From positions 1 to 20,181 of the forward strand of contig JADGAW010000016.1 of the NCBI GenBank assembly GCA_015231815.1: DNA of 20,181 nucleotides, given 5' to 3'. A model generated the notes under the pieces. It saw nothing but the letters and a program-made list of their open reading frames with translations, was not told where the DNA came from and ran no database searches. Made by a program: the position numbers and the translations under genes. This document shows positions 1 through 7,234 of this stretch, piece by piece; the stretch's first letter is position 1; each line of letters opens with the position of its first letter. The stretch is from Nitrospinota bacterium. GTDB taxonomy: Bacteria; Nitrospinota_A; JADGAW01.

Positions 1-955
1 CAGAGATTTCAATAAATGAATCTTTCCGAATATTCTTTACCCATTCATCATAAAGAGCGTTGAATTTTTCTTTGAAAAGCAGTTCATTAACATCTGCTTT
101 AGCATCCTCAAAGGAGAGTTGTTTTCTTGGTTTCTCATTTACTACTTTAATCAAGTGAAGTCCAAAATTAGTACGAACAATATCACTAACCTCTCCTACC
201 TTTAACTTAAATGCTACTTCTTCAAATTGAGGAACCGTTGCTCCCCTTTTAATGTAACCAATACTTCCGCTTTCACCTTTTGATGGATCATCAGAGTATG
301 TTGCTGCCAGTTTTTCAAAACTTTTACCAGACTTAATCTTATTTTGTATATCAACCATTCTTTTTCTGACACTTTCTACTTCGTTCTCGGATGCTTCAGG
401 ACTTAACAGTAAGAGGATATGTTCTACTTCAATTTCTTTTGGAGATTTAAATTCCTCTTTATGTTTTTCATAATAATCTTTGCTTTCCTTATCACTTATT
501 ACAATTTTTGAATTTATTTCCTGACTGACAATTCTGCTGGAAAGAAGTTGGTCTTTGATTTTTTCCCGGTATTCATCTTCTTTTATTCCCTGCCCCTCAA
601 GCATCTTTCTAAAAACATCTTCTGAAAGGTTATTCTTATCCTTAACATTCCTTATAGCCTCATTTATTTCCTGCTCTGAGACTTCAATGTTCTTTTTTAC
701 TGCTTCATCTTTTATGAGTAAAACATTTATAATTCTCTCAATAATTTGTGTCCTTAACTCTTTTTCCTTTTCCGCATTAAGCGAGGTAATCCCCGATCTT
801 TTTTTGTAGGTGTTCAGTTCATCTTCAACTTCGCTCATGGTAATAATGTCTGAGTTGACTTTTGCCGCAATACCATCAACATAAGCCATCACATTTGTTG
901 TGTAAAAAAAGAAAAGAAAGAAAACAGGGGTAATTTTATTTTTAATGAGCTTCAT
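1..955 (-). CDS. surA: SurA-like periplasmic peptidyl-prolyl isomerase (3' end cut by window edge)
   Basis: Periplasmic chaperone and prolyl isomerase expected to help outer-membrane proteins fold. The frame is open from an ATG at 955 to the window edge, 318 codons. Residues 1-24 form a signal peptide (lysines, then a Phe-rich core, probable cleavage after VMA). Next comes a SurA N-terminal domain (opening YVDGIAAKVNSDIITMSEVE), then one parvulin domain from about residue 170, with the family pattern EVEHILLLLSPEAS, SDDPSKGESGSIGYIKRG and NFGLHLIKV. The visible C-terminus (LYDEWVKNIRKDSFIEI) is where SurA proteins normally end, so only a few residues are probably missing. There is a single parvulin domain, unlike E. 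coli SurA with two. The start lies inside the end of the upstream foldase gene (14-base overlap) without a Shine-Dalgarno sequence, which suggests translational coupling. The fold is certain; the name surA rather than a generic PpiC/PrsA is less so. Confidence 0.88.
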   Translation of the reverse strand, partial: MKLIKNKITPVFFLFFFYTTNVMAYVDGIAAKVNSDIITMSEVEDELNTYKKRSGITSLNAEKEKELRTQIIERIINVLLIKDEAVKKNIEVSEQEINEAIRNVKDKNNLSEDVFRKMLEGQGIKEDEYREKIKDQLLSSRIVSQEINSKIVISDKESKDYYEKHKEEFKSPKEIEVEHILLLLSPEASENEVESVRKRMVDIQNKIKSGKSFEKLAATYSDDPSKGESGSIGYIKRGATVPQFEEVAFKLKVGEVSDIVRTNFGLHLIKVVNEKPRKQLSFEDAKADVNELLFKEKFNALYDEWVKNIRKDSFIEIS

Positions 956-1901
956 AATTTATGATTATTGAACTTTTATTCCTTACTTTATTTAACCAAT
1001 CCTGATAATGTATCTCAACTTTATTCGTGGATAAAAGCTGATATATTTTAGTACGTACTTTAGAAAAAGGTATTGTTTGAGCTTTACTTATATTTGTAAC
1101 TTTAAAAATATGATAGCCATATGCAGTTTTAATTACAGGACTAATTTTATTTAACTCCAAGCTGAAAATTGCCTGCTCCATATCTTCCGGAAGCTCCCCT
1201 TTTGAGAAAAACCCCATATATCCGTCACTCTCTCGGTCATGACTAATTGATTCATGAACAAAAGAGTCCCATTTATTTGGTTCCGATAAAAGCTGCTGTT
1301 GGACAATGTTGGCTTCTGCCTCAGATTTAAATAATATTTGTTGAACATCAACGCCAGCAGGTTTGAAAAATTCACTTTTATTGGTCTCATAATATTTTGT
1401 AAGTTCCTCATCTGTAATGACAATATTATTTAAAATAACAAGTCGTATAAGTTTTTTAATTTTCAAATGCCTTTTTAATCGTTCTTTCCATTCAAAATAA
1501 CTAATACCTACTTTCTTGAGGTTTTGTTTAAAAACATCTGTTTCGACCTCTATGATTTTCTTTATCTCTTGCTGTAGCTCTCTTTTTGATATTTTGACAT
1601 TCATCTTATCAGCTTCCTGAAGAATTAAACGTTCATTAATCATCTCATTAATTAAGTTTTTTCTTCCTTCACTGGAGGTTTTAATAACAGGCACTTCTTT
1701 CTTACTGAGATACTTAACTTGAGAAATAAAACGTATTTCATCTTCAAGTTCGGAAAGAAGGATTTTTTCATTGTTTACCGTTGCAACATAATTTCTTTTC
1801 TCATTGTTCTCATTAGAGAGATCATTGTTTTCATTCTGACAAGAAGATAAAGAAAGAAAGAAAAACAAAAAAAAAGGGAGGATTGATTTCAGTGAATCCA
1901 T
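942..1901 (-). CDS. PrsA/SurA-like peptidyl-prolyl isomerase lipoprotein
   Basis: Predicted lipid-anchored foldase, 319 aa. A Phe/Leu-rich signal peptide ends in the lipobox LSSC with the acylated Cys at residue 21. An Asn/Glu-rich linker follows, then a SurA-N-type helical domain (about residues 38-160) and one parvulin domain (about 180-270), shown by GVDVQQILFKSEAEA, SDGYMGFFSKGELPEDME and TAYGYHIFKV. A short C-terminal helix (YQDWLNKVR) resembles the SurA tail. It is first in a two-gene set and overlaps the next foldase by 14 bases. The ATG at 1901 has no evident Shine-Dalgarno sequence, but it gives an ideal lipoprotein signal and there is no other start nearby. A TATAAT element at 1948-1953 lies upstream. 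It is a paralogue of its neighbour, presumably with a membrane-tethered role; the client proteins cannot be told from sequence. Confidence 0.87.
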   Translation of the reverse strand: MDSLKSILPFFLFFFLSLSSCQNENNDLSNENNEKRNYVATVNNEKILLSELEDEIRFISQVKYLSKKEVPVIKTSSEGRKNLINEMINERLILQEADKMNVKISKRELQQEIKKIIEVETDVFKQNLKKVGISYFEWKERLKRHLKIKKLIRLVILNNIVITDEELTKYYETNKSEFFKPAGVDVQQILFKSEAEANIVQQQLLSEPNKWDSFVHESISHDRESDGYMGFFSKGELPEDMEQAIFSLELNKISPVIKTAYGYHIFKVTNISKAQTIPFSKVRTKIYQLLSTNKVEIHYQDWLNKVRNKSSIIINYEAH

Positions 1902-1947
1902 GAAAAATTTTCTGTTTTTACGATATTTTCGAATACTTGAAGCGGCT

Positions 1948-1953
1948 ATTATA
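1948..1953 (-). promoter_or_regulatory. Candidate -10 element for the two foldase genes
   Basis: A perfect TATAAT on the minus strand about 47 bases before the ATG at 1901. I see no good -35 box, so this rests on the -10 match and its position in a divergent intergenic region. Confidence 0.4.
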
Positions 1954-2010
1954 CTTTACCAGTAAGGCTAAACGGCACTGAAGAGGAGAATATTCATTAA
2001 ATTCTTATTG

Positions 2011-2016
2011 TATAAT
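2011..2016 (+). promoter_or_regulatory. Candidate -10 element for the zinc-ribbon methyltransferase gene
   Basis: A perfect TATAAT 24 bases before the ATG at 2041; transcription would begin near 2023 and give a leader of under 20 bases. No convincing -35 box. The element sits between the arms of an inverted repeat (1984-1990 and 2019-2025). It also argues against the upstream TTG at 2008 as the start codon. Confidence 0.45.
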
Positions 2017-2040
2017 AGTTCTCCTTTTAACTTTATCCCA

Positions 2041-3129
2041 ATGCAAAAAAAGCTTCTTAACTATCTTGCTTGTCCAGATTGCAAAAACTCCCTGTCAATA
2101 GATATTTTTCTTGAAAAGAATGATGATGTCATAGAGGGAGTGCTTTATTGTAATTGTTCTTCAGTTTTTCCGGTTACAGGTTCTATTCCAAGAATTGTTA
2201 AAGGAGCCTTTAAGCGGTTTCCTTCATATAGGGAAAACTTCCAAAAGCAATTAGAAAAATATGATATTTCTGCAGAGAAGGAAGATAGTATCAGCTCCTT
2301 TGATGAGTTATGTGCAAAAACAGAACTCTCTTTTGGGTATCAATGGACGAATTTCTCCGAAATGGCTTGTGATTTCAAGCAAAACTTCCTGAATTACATA
2401 AAACCCGTTGATGAATATTTTTTTAAGGGAAAACTAGGACTTGATGCTGGCTGTGGATTTGGAAGGCATATATACAATGCGGCAAACTTTGGTGCTGAAA
2501 TGGTTGGCATTGATGTATCGGATGCGATTGAGTCAACCCATAAAAACACTAAGCATTTAAAGAATATCCACCTTGTTCAATGCGATATTTACCAACTTCC
2601 TTTTAAAGATGGTTTATTTGATTTTGTTTATTCAATAGGAGTACTCCATCACCTCCCTGAACCGGAAAAAGCCTTCAAGGCTCTTACCAGAAAAGTAAAA
2701 GAACGGGGTTCGATTTTTATTTGGGTTTATTCTAAAAAGAGAACCTACATCAATGCTGTTCTTGAAATAATTCGTTACTTTACCCATAAGATTCCTTTTT
2801 CATCCCTTAAGGTTATTTGTTGGTTTTGCGCTGTTGTTGATTACCTTTTCTTCATCAAACCATACAAAATACTTAAAGATATGCACTTAATGGGCAAAAG
2901 CATGGATAAAATTGTTTTTAGCAGAGTAAAGCTCTATGCAAAATACCCCTTTCAAGTGGTTTTTGCTGACTGGTTTGATAGACTATCGCCTCCCATTCGC
3001 TACTACTATGATGAAAAAGAGATGAACGACTGGTTGGACGGATGTCGTCTTAAGGAAAAAGTTATTTCCCCCACCGGACTTTATGGTTGGAGAGCTATGG
3101 GAAAAAAGAAAGAAGACGTTTTTTACTGA
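2041..3129 (+). CDS. SAM-dependent methyltransferase with N-terminal Trm112-like zinc ribbon
   Basis: Predicted class I methyltransferase, 362 aa, substrate unknown. Residues 1-55 resemble a Trm112/YcaR-type zinc ribbon: CPDC (Cys11, Cys14) and CNC (Cys37, Cys39), followed by FPVTGSIPRIV. A linker contains FGYQWTNF, common in this methyltransferase group. The Rossmann domain follows: motif I LDAGCGFGRH (Asp135 to Gly141), acidic strand-2 end VGIDVS, and the motif IV/post region FDFVYSIGVLHHLPEPEKAF. About 110 residues after the core (basic and hydrophobic, with KKRTYINAVLEIIRYFTHKIP) are not diagnostic. A longer frame begins with TTG at 2008, but that codon directly abuts the candidate -10 box, so the ATG at 2041 is preferred. 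There is no Shine-Dalgarno sequence. The 3' end overlaps the convergent next gene by 7 bases. Similar proteins often act on polysaccharide, lipid or quinone precursors; the nearby glycosyltransferase is compatible with surface polysaccharide work, but that is only inference. Confidence 0.82.
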   Translation: MQKKLLNYLACPDCKNSLSIDIFLEKNDDVIEGVLYCNCSSVFPVTGSIPRIVKGAFKRFPSYRENFQKQLEKYDISAEKEDSISSFDELCAKTELSFGYQWTNFSEMACDFKQNFLNYIKPVDEYFFKGKLGLDAGCGFGRHIYNAANFGAEMVGIDVSDAIESTHKNTKHLKNIHLVQCDIYQLPFKDGLFDFVYSIGVLHHLPEPEKAFKALTRKVKERGSIFIWVYSKKRTYINAVLEIIRYFTHKIPFSSLKVICWFCAVVDYLFFIKPYKILKDMHLMGKSMDKIVFSRVKLYAKYPFQVVFADWFDRLSPPIRYYYDEKEMNDWLDGCRLKEKVISPTGLYGWRAMGKKKEDVFY

Positions 3130-3725
3130 TCAACCTTAATCTTTTCTTCAAATAATTCGAGTTGATGGAAGCAAAGGTTTAAGTCATCATGTATATGTGA
3201 TGGTTCCGGCTTTGATTTTGCAAATTTAATTAATTCGCTCCTCTCCAAAAAAAATAAGATTTGTTTGTTAATATTTTCAGGGTAAACCGAAGTTTTTGAC
3301 AAATGAGGTTTAAATTCATCAAAGGTTTGTTCTACTGTTCCCACTCCCTCAAGTTCCAGAATTTTTCTTGAAACTTCAGACAAATTAAAGTAAAAGCCCT
3401 TTATTTTTTCATCACTATCCAGTTGTGCCTGTGCGAGATTATTTAACTCTTCTTTTAAGAGCTCCTCTATTGGTCGGGAAGGAACTGTTGGTTGAAGATT
3501 TCCACCTTCTTTTGCCTTTTTCTTTTTATAAAGAAAATACCCCAGCAGTATGAGTAGAAGTAAAATGATTCCAACCATAAGCTCTGTCCAAAACCTAAAA
3601 CCAATTTCAACATCTGCTCTTATATCATGAGGCAGGACATCATCCTTGTTTGGAACTTGCTGAGCAGAGGAAATAAATGTTTGAAAAAGAAAAAGGGTTG
3701 TAAAAAATAACGATTTAAATTTCAT
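3123..3725 (-). CDS. Small membrane protein resembling Bat-operon/DUF4381-type proteins
   Basis: A protein of 200 aa if it starts at the ATG at 3725; an in-frame ATG at 3740 would add five residues (MSGYY) before the signal peptide. Residues 1-21 look like a cleaved signal peptide (SSA, then QQ). A short external stretch with LPHDIRADVEI follows, then one membrane helix (about 48-66), a Lys-rich stop-transfer segment and a roughly 130-residue cytoplasmic helical part. The pattern DIR before the helix and FYFNLSEVSRKILE...TFDEFKPHL after it resembles small proteins encoded with MoxR AAA+ ATPases and BatA/BatB von Willebrand proteins (DUF4381 or the BatD tail). No MoxR or Bat gene is next to it here, which is unusual. 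The family assignment is from remembered motif patterns, so it is moderate only. The gene converges on the methyltransferase with a 7-base overlap. Confidence 0.6.
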   Translation of the reverse strand: MKFKSLFFTTLFLFQTFISSAQQVPNKDDVLPHDIRADVEIGFRFWTELMVGIILLLLILLGYFLYKKKKAKEGGNLQPTVPSRPIEELLKEELNNLAQAQLDSDEKIKGFYFNLSEVSRKILELEGVGTVEQTFDEFKPHLSKTSVYPENINKQILFFLERSELIKFAKSKPEPSHIHDDLNLCFHQLELFEEKIKVDQ

Positions 3726-3825
3726 ATAATAACCGGACATTATGGTTTTTGAGAAAACCTAAAATGTTGAGGTCTTCCTTAATATAGAGTAATAAAAACG
3801 GAATATATTTTACAACTTAATTCTT

Positions 3826-4890
3826 ATGCCAAATACTACATTTCGGGAAATTAATCAGCTTGTCCCCAATTATGTTTATGGAGATGCTATTTCCAATCAG
3901 GCAGCAGAAATTCAGCGTTACCTGGTTAATTCTGGTTATATATCAAATATTTACACCTGCTATCCAGATAAAAAACGGGAAAATCATATTGCTATTAATA
4001 AAAACAACCTTCCTCATGGAAAACCGCTTCTGTATCATTATTCTATGGGAAGCCCTGCAAATAAATATGCATTAGAACATCAGGGAGCAAAATGTTTTTT
4101 TTACCATAATATTACCCCTCCCTCCTTTATAGCTCCTTTTGATCACGAACTTGCCTCGAGGTTACAAAAGGGTTTGGATGAATTGGGAAGTTTTGCTGCT
4201 CACTTTCCTGTTTCTGCAGGAGATTCAGCATATAATGCGGAAGAGCTAAGAAAAAATGGTTTTATTGAACCGGAGGTTCTTCCCATTATTATTAATAAGC
4301 CAGAAAAGAAAATAGATGACGAACTGTTTGAGCAATTACATGATGGAAGAATTAATATTCTTTTTGTGGGAAGAATCGCCCCTCATAAAAAACAGGAAGA
4401 TTTAATACATTTTTTTTCGCATTATCTGAATTTTGAATCGAATGCACGGCTTATTGTTGTTGGAAAACCGGAATCAGGCAACCCCTATTTTCTCTCTTTA
4501 AAGAAAATTATTGACCAGTTAAAGCTTAATGAAAAGATTTTTTTTACTGGTGCTGTTTCAACTGAGCAATTAAATTCATTATATTTATCTGCCAGCCTGT
4601 TTGTAAGCATGAGCGAACATGAAGGGTTTTGTGCTCCACTGATTGAAGCTATGTGGAGAGATATTCCTGTTCTTGCATATAAAGCTGCTGCGGTTCCTGA
4701 AACTCTTGGTAAGGCAGGGGTTATATTTAATGATAAAAGTAATCTCAATGAGCTTGCTGCATTGGCTCATCTCATTATTAACGATAAAGAGTTACATAAC
4801 AAAATCATTGATGCACAAAAGAGGAGAAGAAATGACTTTTTGCCGGAAGTCGTTTTAAAAAAACTGGACGATATAATACAAAAACTTTAA
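3826..4890 (+). CDS. Glycosyltransferase, GT4 family (GT-B fold)
   Basis: Predicted retaining glycosyltransferase, 354 aa, transferring a sugar from an activated donor, probably in surface-polysaccharide or lipid glycosylation. The C-terminal donor-binding domain is clear: GRIAPHKKQEDLI (182-194), ARLIVVGKPE, EKIFFTGAVSTEQLNSLYLSASLFVSMS in short succession, and the EX7E motif as E266-GFCAPLI-E274 within SEHEGFCAPLIEAM. This is followed by DIPVLAYKAAAVPETLGKAGVIF, which normally contacts the nucleotide sugar. The N-terminal acceptor domain (YGDAISNQAAEIQRYL, LLYHYSMGSP, CFFYHNITPP) resembles enzymes acting on sugar chains, but the acceptor cannot be read from it. It stands alone between a divergent and a convergent gene and has no Shine-Dalgarno sequence before its ATG. 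Confidence 0.9.
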   Translation: MPNTTFREINQLVPNYVYGDAISNQAAEIQRYLVNSGYISNIYTCYPDKKRENHIAINKNNLPHGKPLLYHYSMGSPANKYALEHQGAKCFFYHNITPPSFIAPFDHELASRLQKGLDELGSFAAHFPVSAGDSAYNAEELRKNGFIEPEVLPIIINKPEKKIDDELFEQLHDGRINILFVGRIAPHKKQEDLIHFFSHYLNFESNARLIVVGKPESGNPYFLSLKKIIDQLKLNEKIFFTGAVSTEQLNSLYLSASLFVSMSEHEGFCAPLIEAMWRDIPVLAYKAAAVPETLGKAGVIFNDKSNLNELAALAHLIINDKELHNKIIDAQKRRRNDFLPEVVLKKLDDIIQKL

Positions 4891-4900
4891 GGGTTTAAAA

Positions 4901-4940
4901 ATTCTTCGATAGAGAGCATTACTAAACCATCACGAAGAAT
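4901..4940 (-). terminator. Weak candidate terminator between converging glycosyltransferase and hisZ genes
   Basis: Perfect 8-base inverted arms (4901-4908 ATTCTTCG and 4933-4940 CGAAGAAT) with a 24-base loop. Read on the minus strand, the second arm runs into TTTTT, so it could end hisZ transcription. The long loop and low GC make it weak. Confidence 0.3.
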
Positions 4941-4998
4941 GAGTCATTTACAAAGAACGTTTTCCCAGCTTCTTATGTAACAGAAAGTTTTTTTTAAG

Positions 4999-5958
4999 TT
5001 AGAGAACATTAAGAAGTAAAGAATTGTTGATGGCAAACCCTACCGCAGGTTCTTTTTCACCATATTGTTCTAATAGATTATCGTATCGTCCACCAGTACA
5101 AACAGGAGTACCAATTTTTGGTATAAAACATTCAAAAATAATGTCTGTGTAATAATCGTATCCCCAAATTTCAGCAATATCAACGAGAATATATTCTTCG
5201 TAACCCTTTTTGCACAGGGCATTATAAACATCTTTCAATCGGCTAATCTCTTGAGCAAGTTCATTAAATGCCTCAACGTTTTCAAGTTGCTTGAAAATTT
5301 CTCCTTTGCCAATGAGTTTGGGAAGTAACAAAACTCCTTGTTTGAGGCTTTTATCCGTTATGTTTGCAGAGACCCTCTCAATTGAACTTAGGTCTTTCCT
5401 TAAAATTGCTTCCTTGAGTTCGATATTTTCTTCTTCAGATAATCCTGTTAATTGCAGAAGTTTTCTAAAAAAAGAAACGGAACTAATGGAAAAATTAAAA
5501 GAGGGCAAACTGAGCTTCGTGAATATTTCTATAGCAATTGAGAGCACCTCAATATCTGCTTCAATATGTGCTGAACCTATAACCTCACCTCCGCTTTGAA
5601 AAATCTCCATCCCTGTAGAGCCATAAGAACTTATTTGCCGGAAAATATTTGTGTGATACTGAAGTTTTAACGGGCGAGGTTCCTTTTTTAAAATAGATGC
5701 CGCTGCTGCAGCTATCTCCGGGGTTACATCATCTCTTAGCTTTATAATTTTACCGGATGTTCGATCGGTAAACTTAAAGGCATCACAAGAGCTTTCCCCT
5801 TCTGTTAAGTTTGCGTAAGAAAACATTGGAGTAATTATTTCCTGAAACGACTTCTCCGTAAGTGTCTTGGCAATAATTGTTTCAAGCTCTCTTTTCTTTT
5901 TAGATTCTTCTGGAAGATAATACCTCATGCCTTTAGGCAAAATGTTGTTTTTTCTCAT
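4999..5958 (-). CDS. hisZ: ATP phosphoribosyltransferase regulatory subunit HisZ
   Basis: Regulatory subunit of the first enzyme of histidine biosynthesis. HisZ is a paralogue of the histidyl-tRNA synthetase catalytic core that activates short-form HisG and mediates histidine feedback. The 319-aa length and absence of an anticodon-binding domain fit HisZ rather than HisS. Visible features are LPKGMRYYLPEE at the N-terminus, the class II motif 2 region FKFTDRTSGKIIKLRDDVTP and YHTNIFRQ (Arg107), GMEIFQSGGEVIGS, and the C-terminal GYDYYTDIIFECF...CTGGRYDNLLEQYG...PAVGFAINN. The usual YYTG is YYTD here, suggesting loss of synthetase-type substrate handling. No hisG or other his gene is adjacent. 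The gene is transcribed divergently from cbiD across a 183-base gap, and its ATG lacks a clear Shine-Dalgarno sequence. Confidence 0.9.
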   Translation of the reverse strand: MRKNNILPKGMRYYLPEESKKKRELETIIAKTLTEKSFQEIITPMFSYANLTEGESSCDAFKFTDRTSGKIIKLRDDVTPEIAAAAASILKKEPRPLKLQYHTNIFRQISSYGSTGMEIFQSGGEVIGSAHIEADIEVLSIAIEIFTKLSLPSFNFSISSVSFFRKLLQLTGLSEEENIELKEAILRKDLSSIERVSANITDKSLKQGVLLLPKLIGKGEIFKQLENVEAFNELAQEISRLKDVYNALCKKGYEEYILVDIAEIWGYDYYTDIIFECFIPKIGTPVCTGGRYDNLLEQYGEKEPAVGFAINNSLLLNVL

Positions 5959-6141
5959 TATGCTATCAATTTTAGTAGTTTGTTGGGTTATTTTACTTGC
6001 TCTTTATTAATATTTGAATTATTTAAAGCTAAAATAGTTTGTTTAATTTGGGAATGGAATACTTTATAGCCAATATTTCATTACAAAGATGAGGCCTTTT
6101 AAAGAATCATCCTATAAAAATCTCTTTAATTTCTATAGTAA
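5959..6141. promoter_or_regulatory. Divergent promoter region of hisZ and cbiD
   Basis: This 183-base AT-rich gap must hold promoters for both flanking genes. I find no coding potential and could not recognise a cobalamin riboswitch, such as a B12-box-like sequence, upstream of cbiD. A 7-base inverted repeat (6099-6105 TTAAAGA, 6123-6129 TCTTTAA) encloses a TATAAA at 6113-6118, a possible -10 for cbiD; the -35 is not convincing. Confidence 0.45.
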
Positions 6142-7230
6142 ATGAAAAACAGTAAGACTTTGAGAACCGGCTATACAACAGGATCATGCGCTGCTGCTGC
6201 AACAAAAGCAGCTATATTGTCGTTTATTTCTCAAAGTGAGACGAATCAAGTTGAAATTAATCTTCCCGTTGGTAAAACAGTTACATTCGTTGTAGAAAAA
6301 TGCCAATTCAGTGAAAAATCTGCAGCGTGCAGTGTAATAAAAGATGGAGGAGATGATCCTGATGTTACTACAGGAGCTGAAATTATCGCTAAAATCACGC
6401 CAAATAAATTTGAAAAACCTAATATTTTTGGTGGAGAGGGTGTTGGGAAAGTTACTCGACCCGGGCTTGGTCTTGAAGTAGGACAATGTGCAATAAATCC
6501 GGTTCCCCGAAAAATGATTATTGAATCCATCGAATCAGCAATCAAAGAGTCTGGAAAAAATGTACCTTATAATTTCGATATAGAAATTTCAGTGCCTGAT
6601 GGTAAAAAAATAGCAAAAAAAACCCTAAACGAACGATTGGGTATTATTGGGGGAATTTCAATTTTGGGAACAAGAGGTACGGTCACTCCCTATTCCACAG
6701 AAGCATATAAGCATTGCATAACAACAGGTATTAATGTTGCCTTGAAGGTTGGTGTAAAGCATCTTGTCTTTACTACCGGAGGTCGTTCTGAAAAGTGGGC
6801 AATGAATATAATTAACTTACCGGAAGTAGCATTTATTCAAATGGCAGACTTTGTTGGTTTTTCCCTTAATGAGGCAATTAAAAAGAATGTGGAGAGAATT
6901 ACAATCGCTGCAATGCCGGGTAAAATGGCTAAAATTGCTTCAGGTTTTTTACAAACCCACGCAAGAAAATCAGTTCTGAATATGGAACTCATGGCAAGCT
7001 TTGCTGAAGAAGCAGGAATAAATAACCCAATTTTGCTCAAAGAAATAAGGGAAGCAAACACCTCGAGGCACGTATTTGAGACGATGGAAAAGAAGGAATT
7101 GATACTGTTTTCGAAAATAATTTGTAAAAAAGCATCAGAAGTATGCTCAAAAGAAATTGAACAAAGGGCAAAAATTGAAACCCTCCTCCTTGATTTTGAA
7201 GGAAAAGAATTGGCAAGACACGAAATCTAA
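6142..7230 (+). CDS. cbiD: Cobalt-precorrin-5B C1-methyltransferase CbiD
   Basis: Methylates C1 of the corrin ring in the anaerobic (early cobalt insertion) route to cobalamin, using S-adenosylmethionine in the cytoplasm. The 362-aa length is normal. The hallmark N-terminus LRTGYTTGSCAAAATKAA is at residues 7-24. Also typical are VIKDGGDDPDVTTGAEI, GEGVGKVTRPGLGLEVGQCAINPVPR, GTRGTVTPYSTEAY and FTTGGRSEKWA. CbiD is a methyltransferase unrelated to the tetrapyrrole (CbiF/CbiL-like) fold. It is the first gene of a tight cluster; cbiET starts 4 bases after its stop, so they are almost certainly co-transcribed. The ATG has no Shine-Dalgarno sequence. CbiD together with CbiG identifies the anaerobic rather than the oxygen-dependent pathway. 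Confidence 0.96.
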   Translation: MKNSKTLRTGYTTGSCAAAATKAAILSFISQSETNQVEINLPVGKTVTFVVEKCQFSEKSAACSVIKDGGDDPDVTTGAEIIAKITPNKFEKPNIFGGEGVGKVTRPGLGLEVGQCAINPVPRKMIIESIESAIKESGKNVPYNFDIEISVPDGKKIAKKTLNERLGIIGGISILGTRGTVTPYSTEAYKHCITTGINVALKVGVKHLVFTTGGRSEKWAMNIINLPEVAFIQMADFVGFSLNEAIKKNVERITIAAMPGKMAKIASGFLQTHARKSVLNMELMASFAEEAGINNPILLKEIREANTSRHVFETMEKKELILFSKIICKKASEVCSKEIEQRAKIETLLLDFEGKELARHEI

Positions 7231-7234
7231 TCGT

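Noticed and set aside
555..809. 84-codon plus-strand frame, and similar short frames over hisZ, cbiD, cbiL, alaS and mrdA
   Set aside because: They are shadows of well-supported genes on the other strand or another frame, with biased low-complexity composition.
5959..6141. Cobalamin riboswitch before cbiD
   Set aside because: I looked for a B12-box-like segment and GC-rich paired elements and found none; a covariance search could still overturn this.
7157..7234. Longer start for cbiET inside cbiD
   Set aside because: The added 26 residues match nothing in CbiE; homology begins at the ATG at 7235, right after the cbiD stop.
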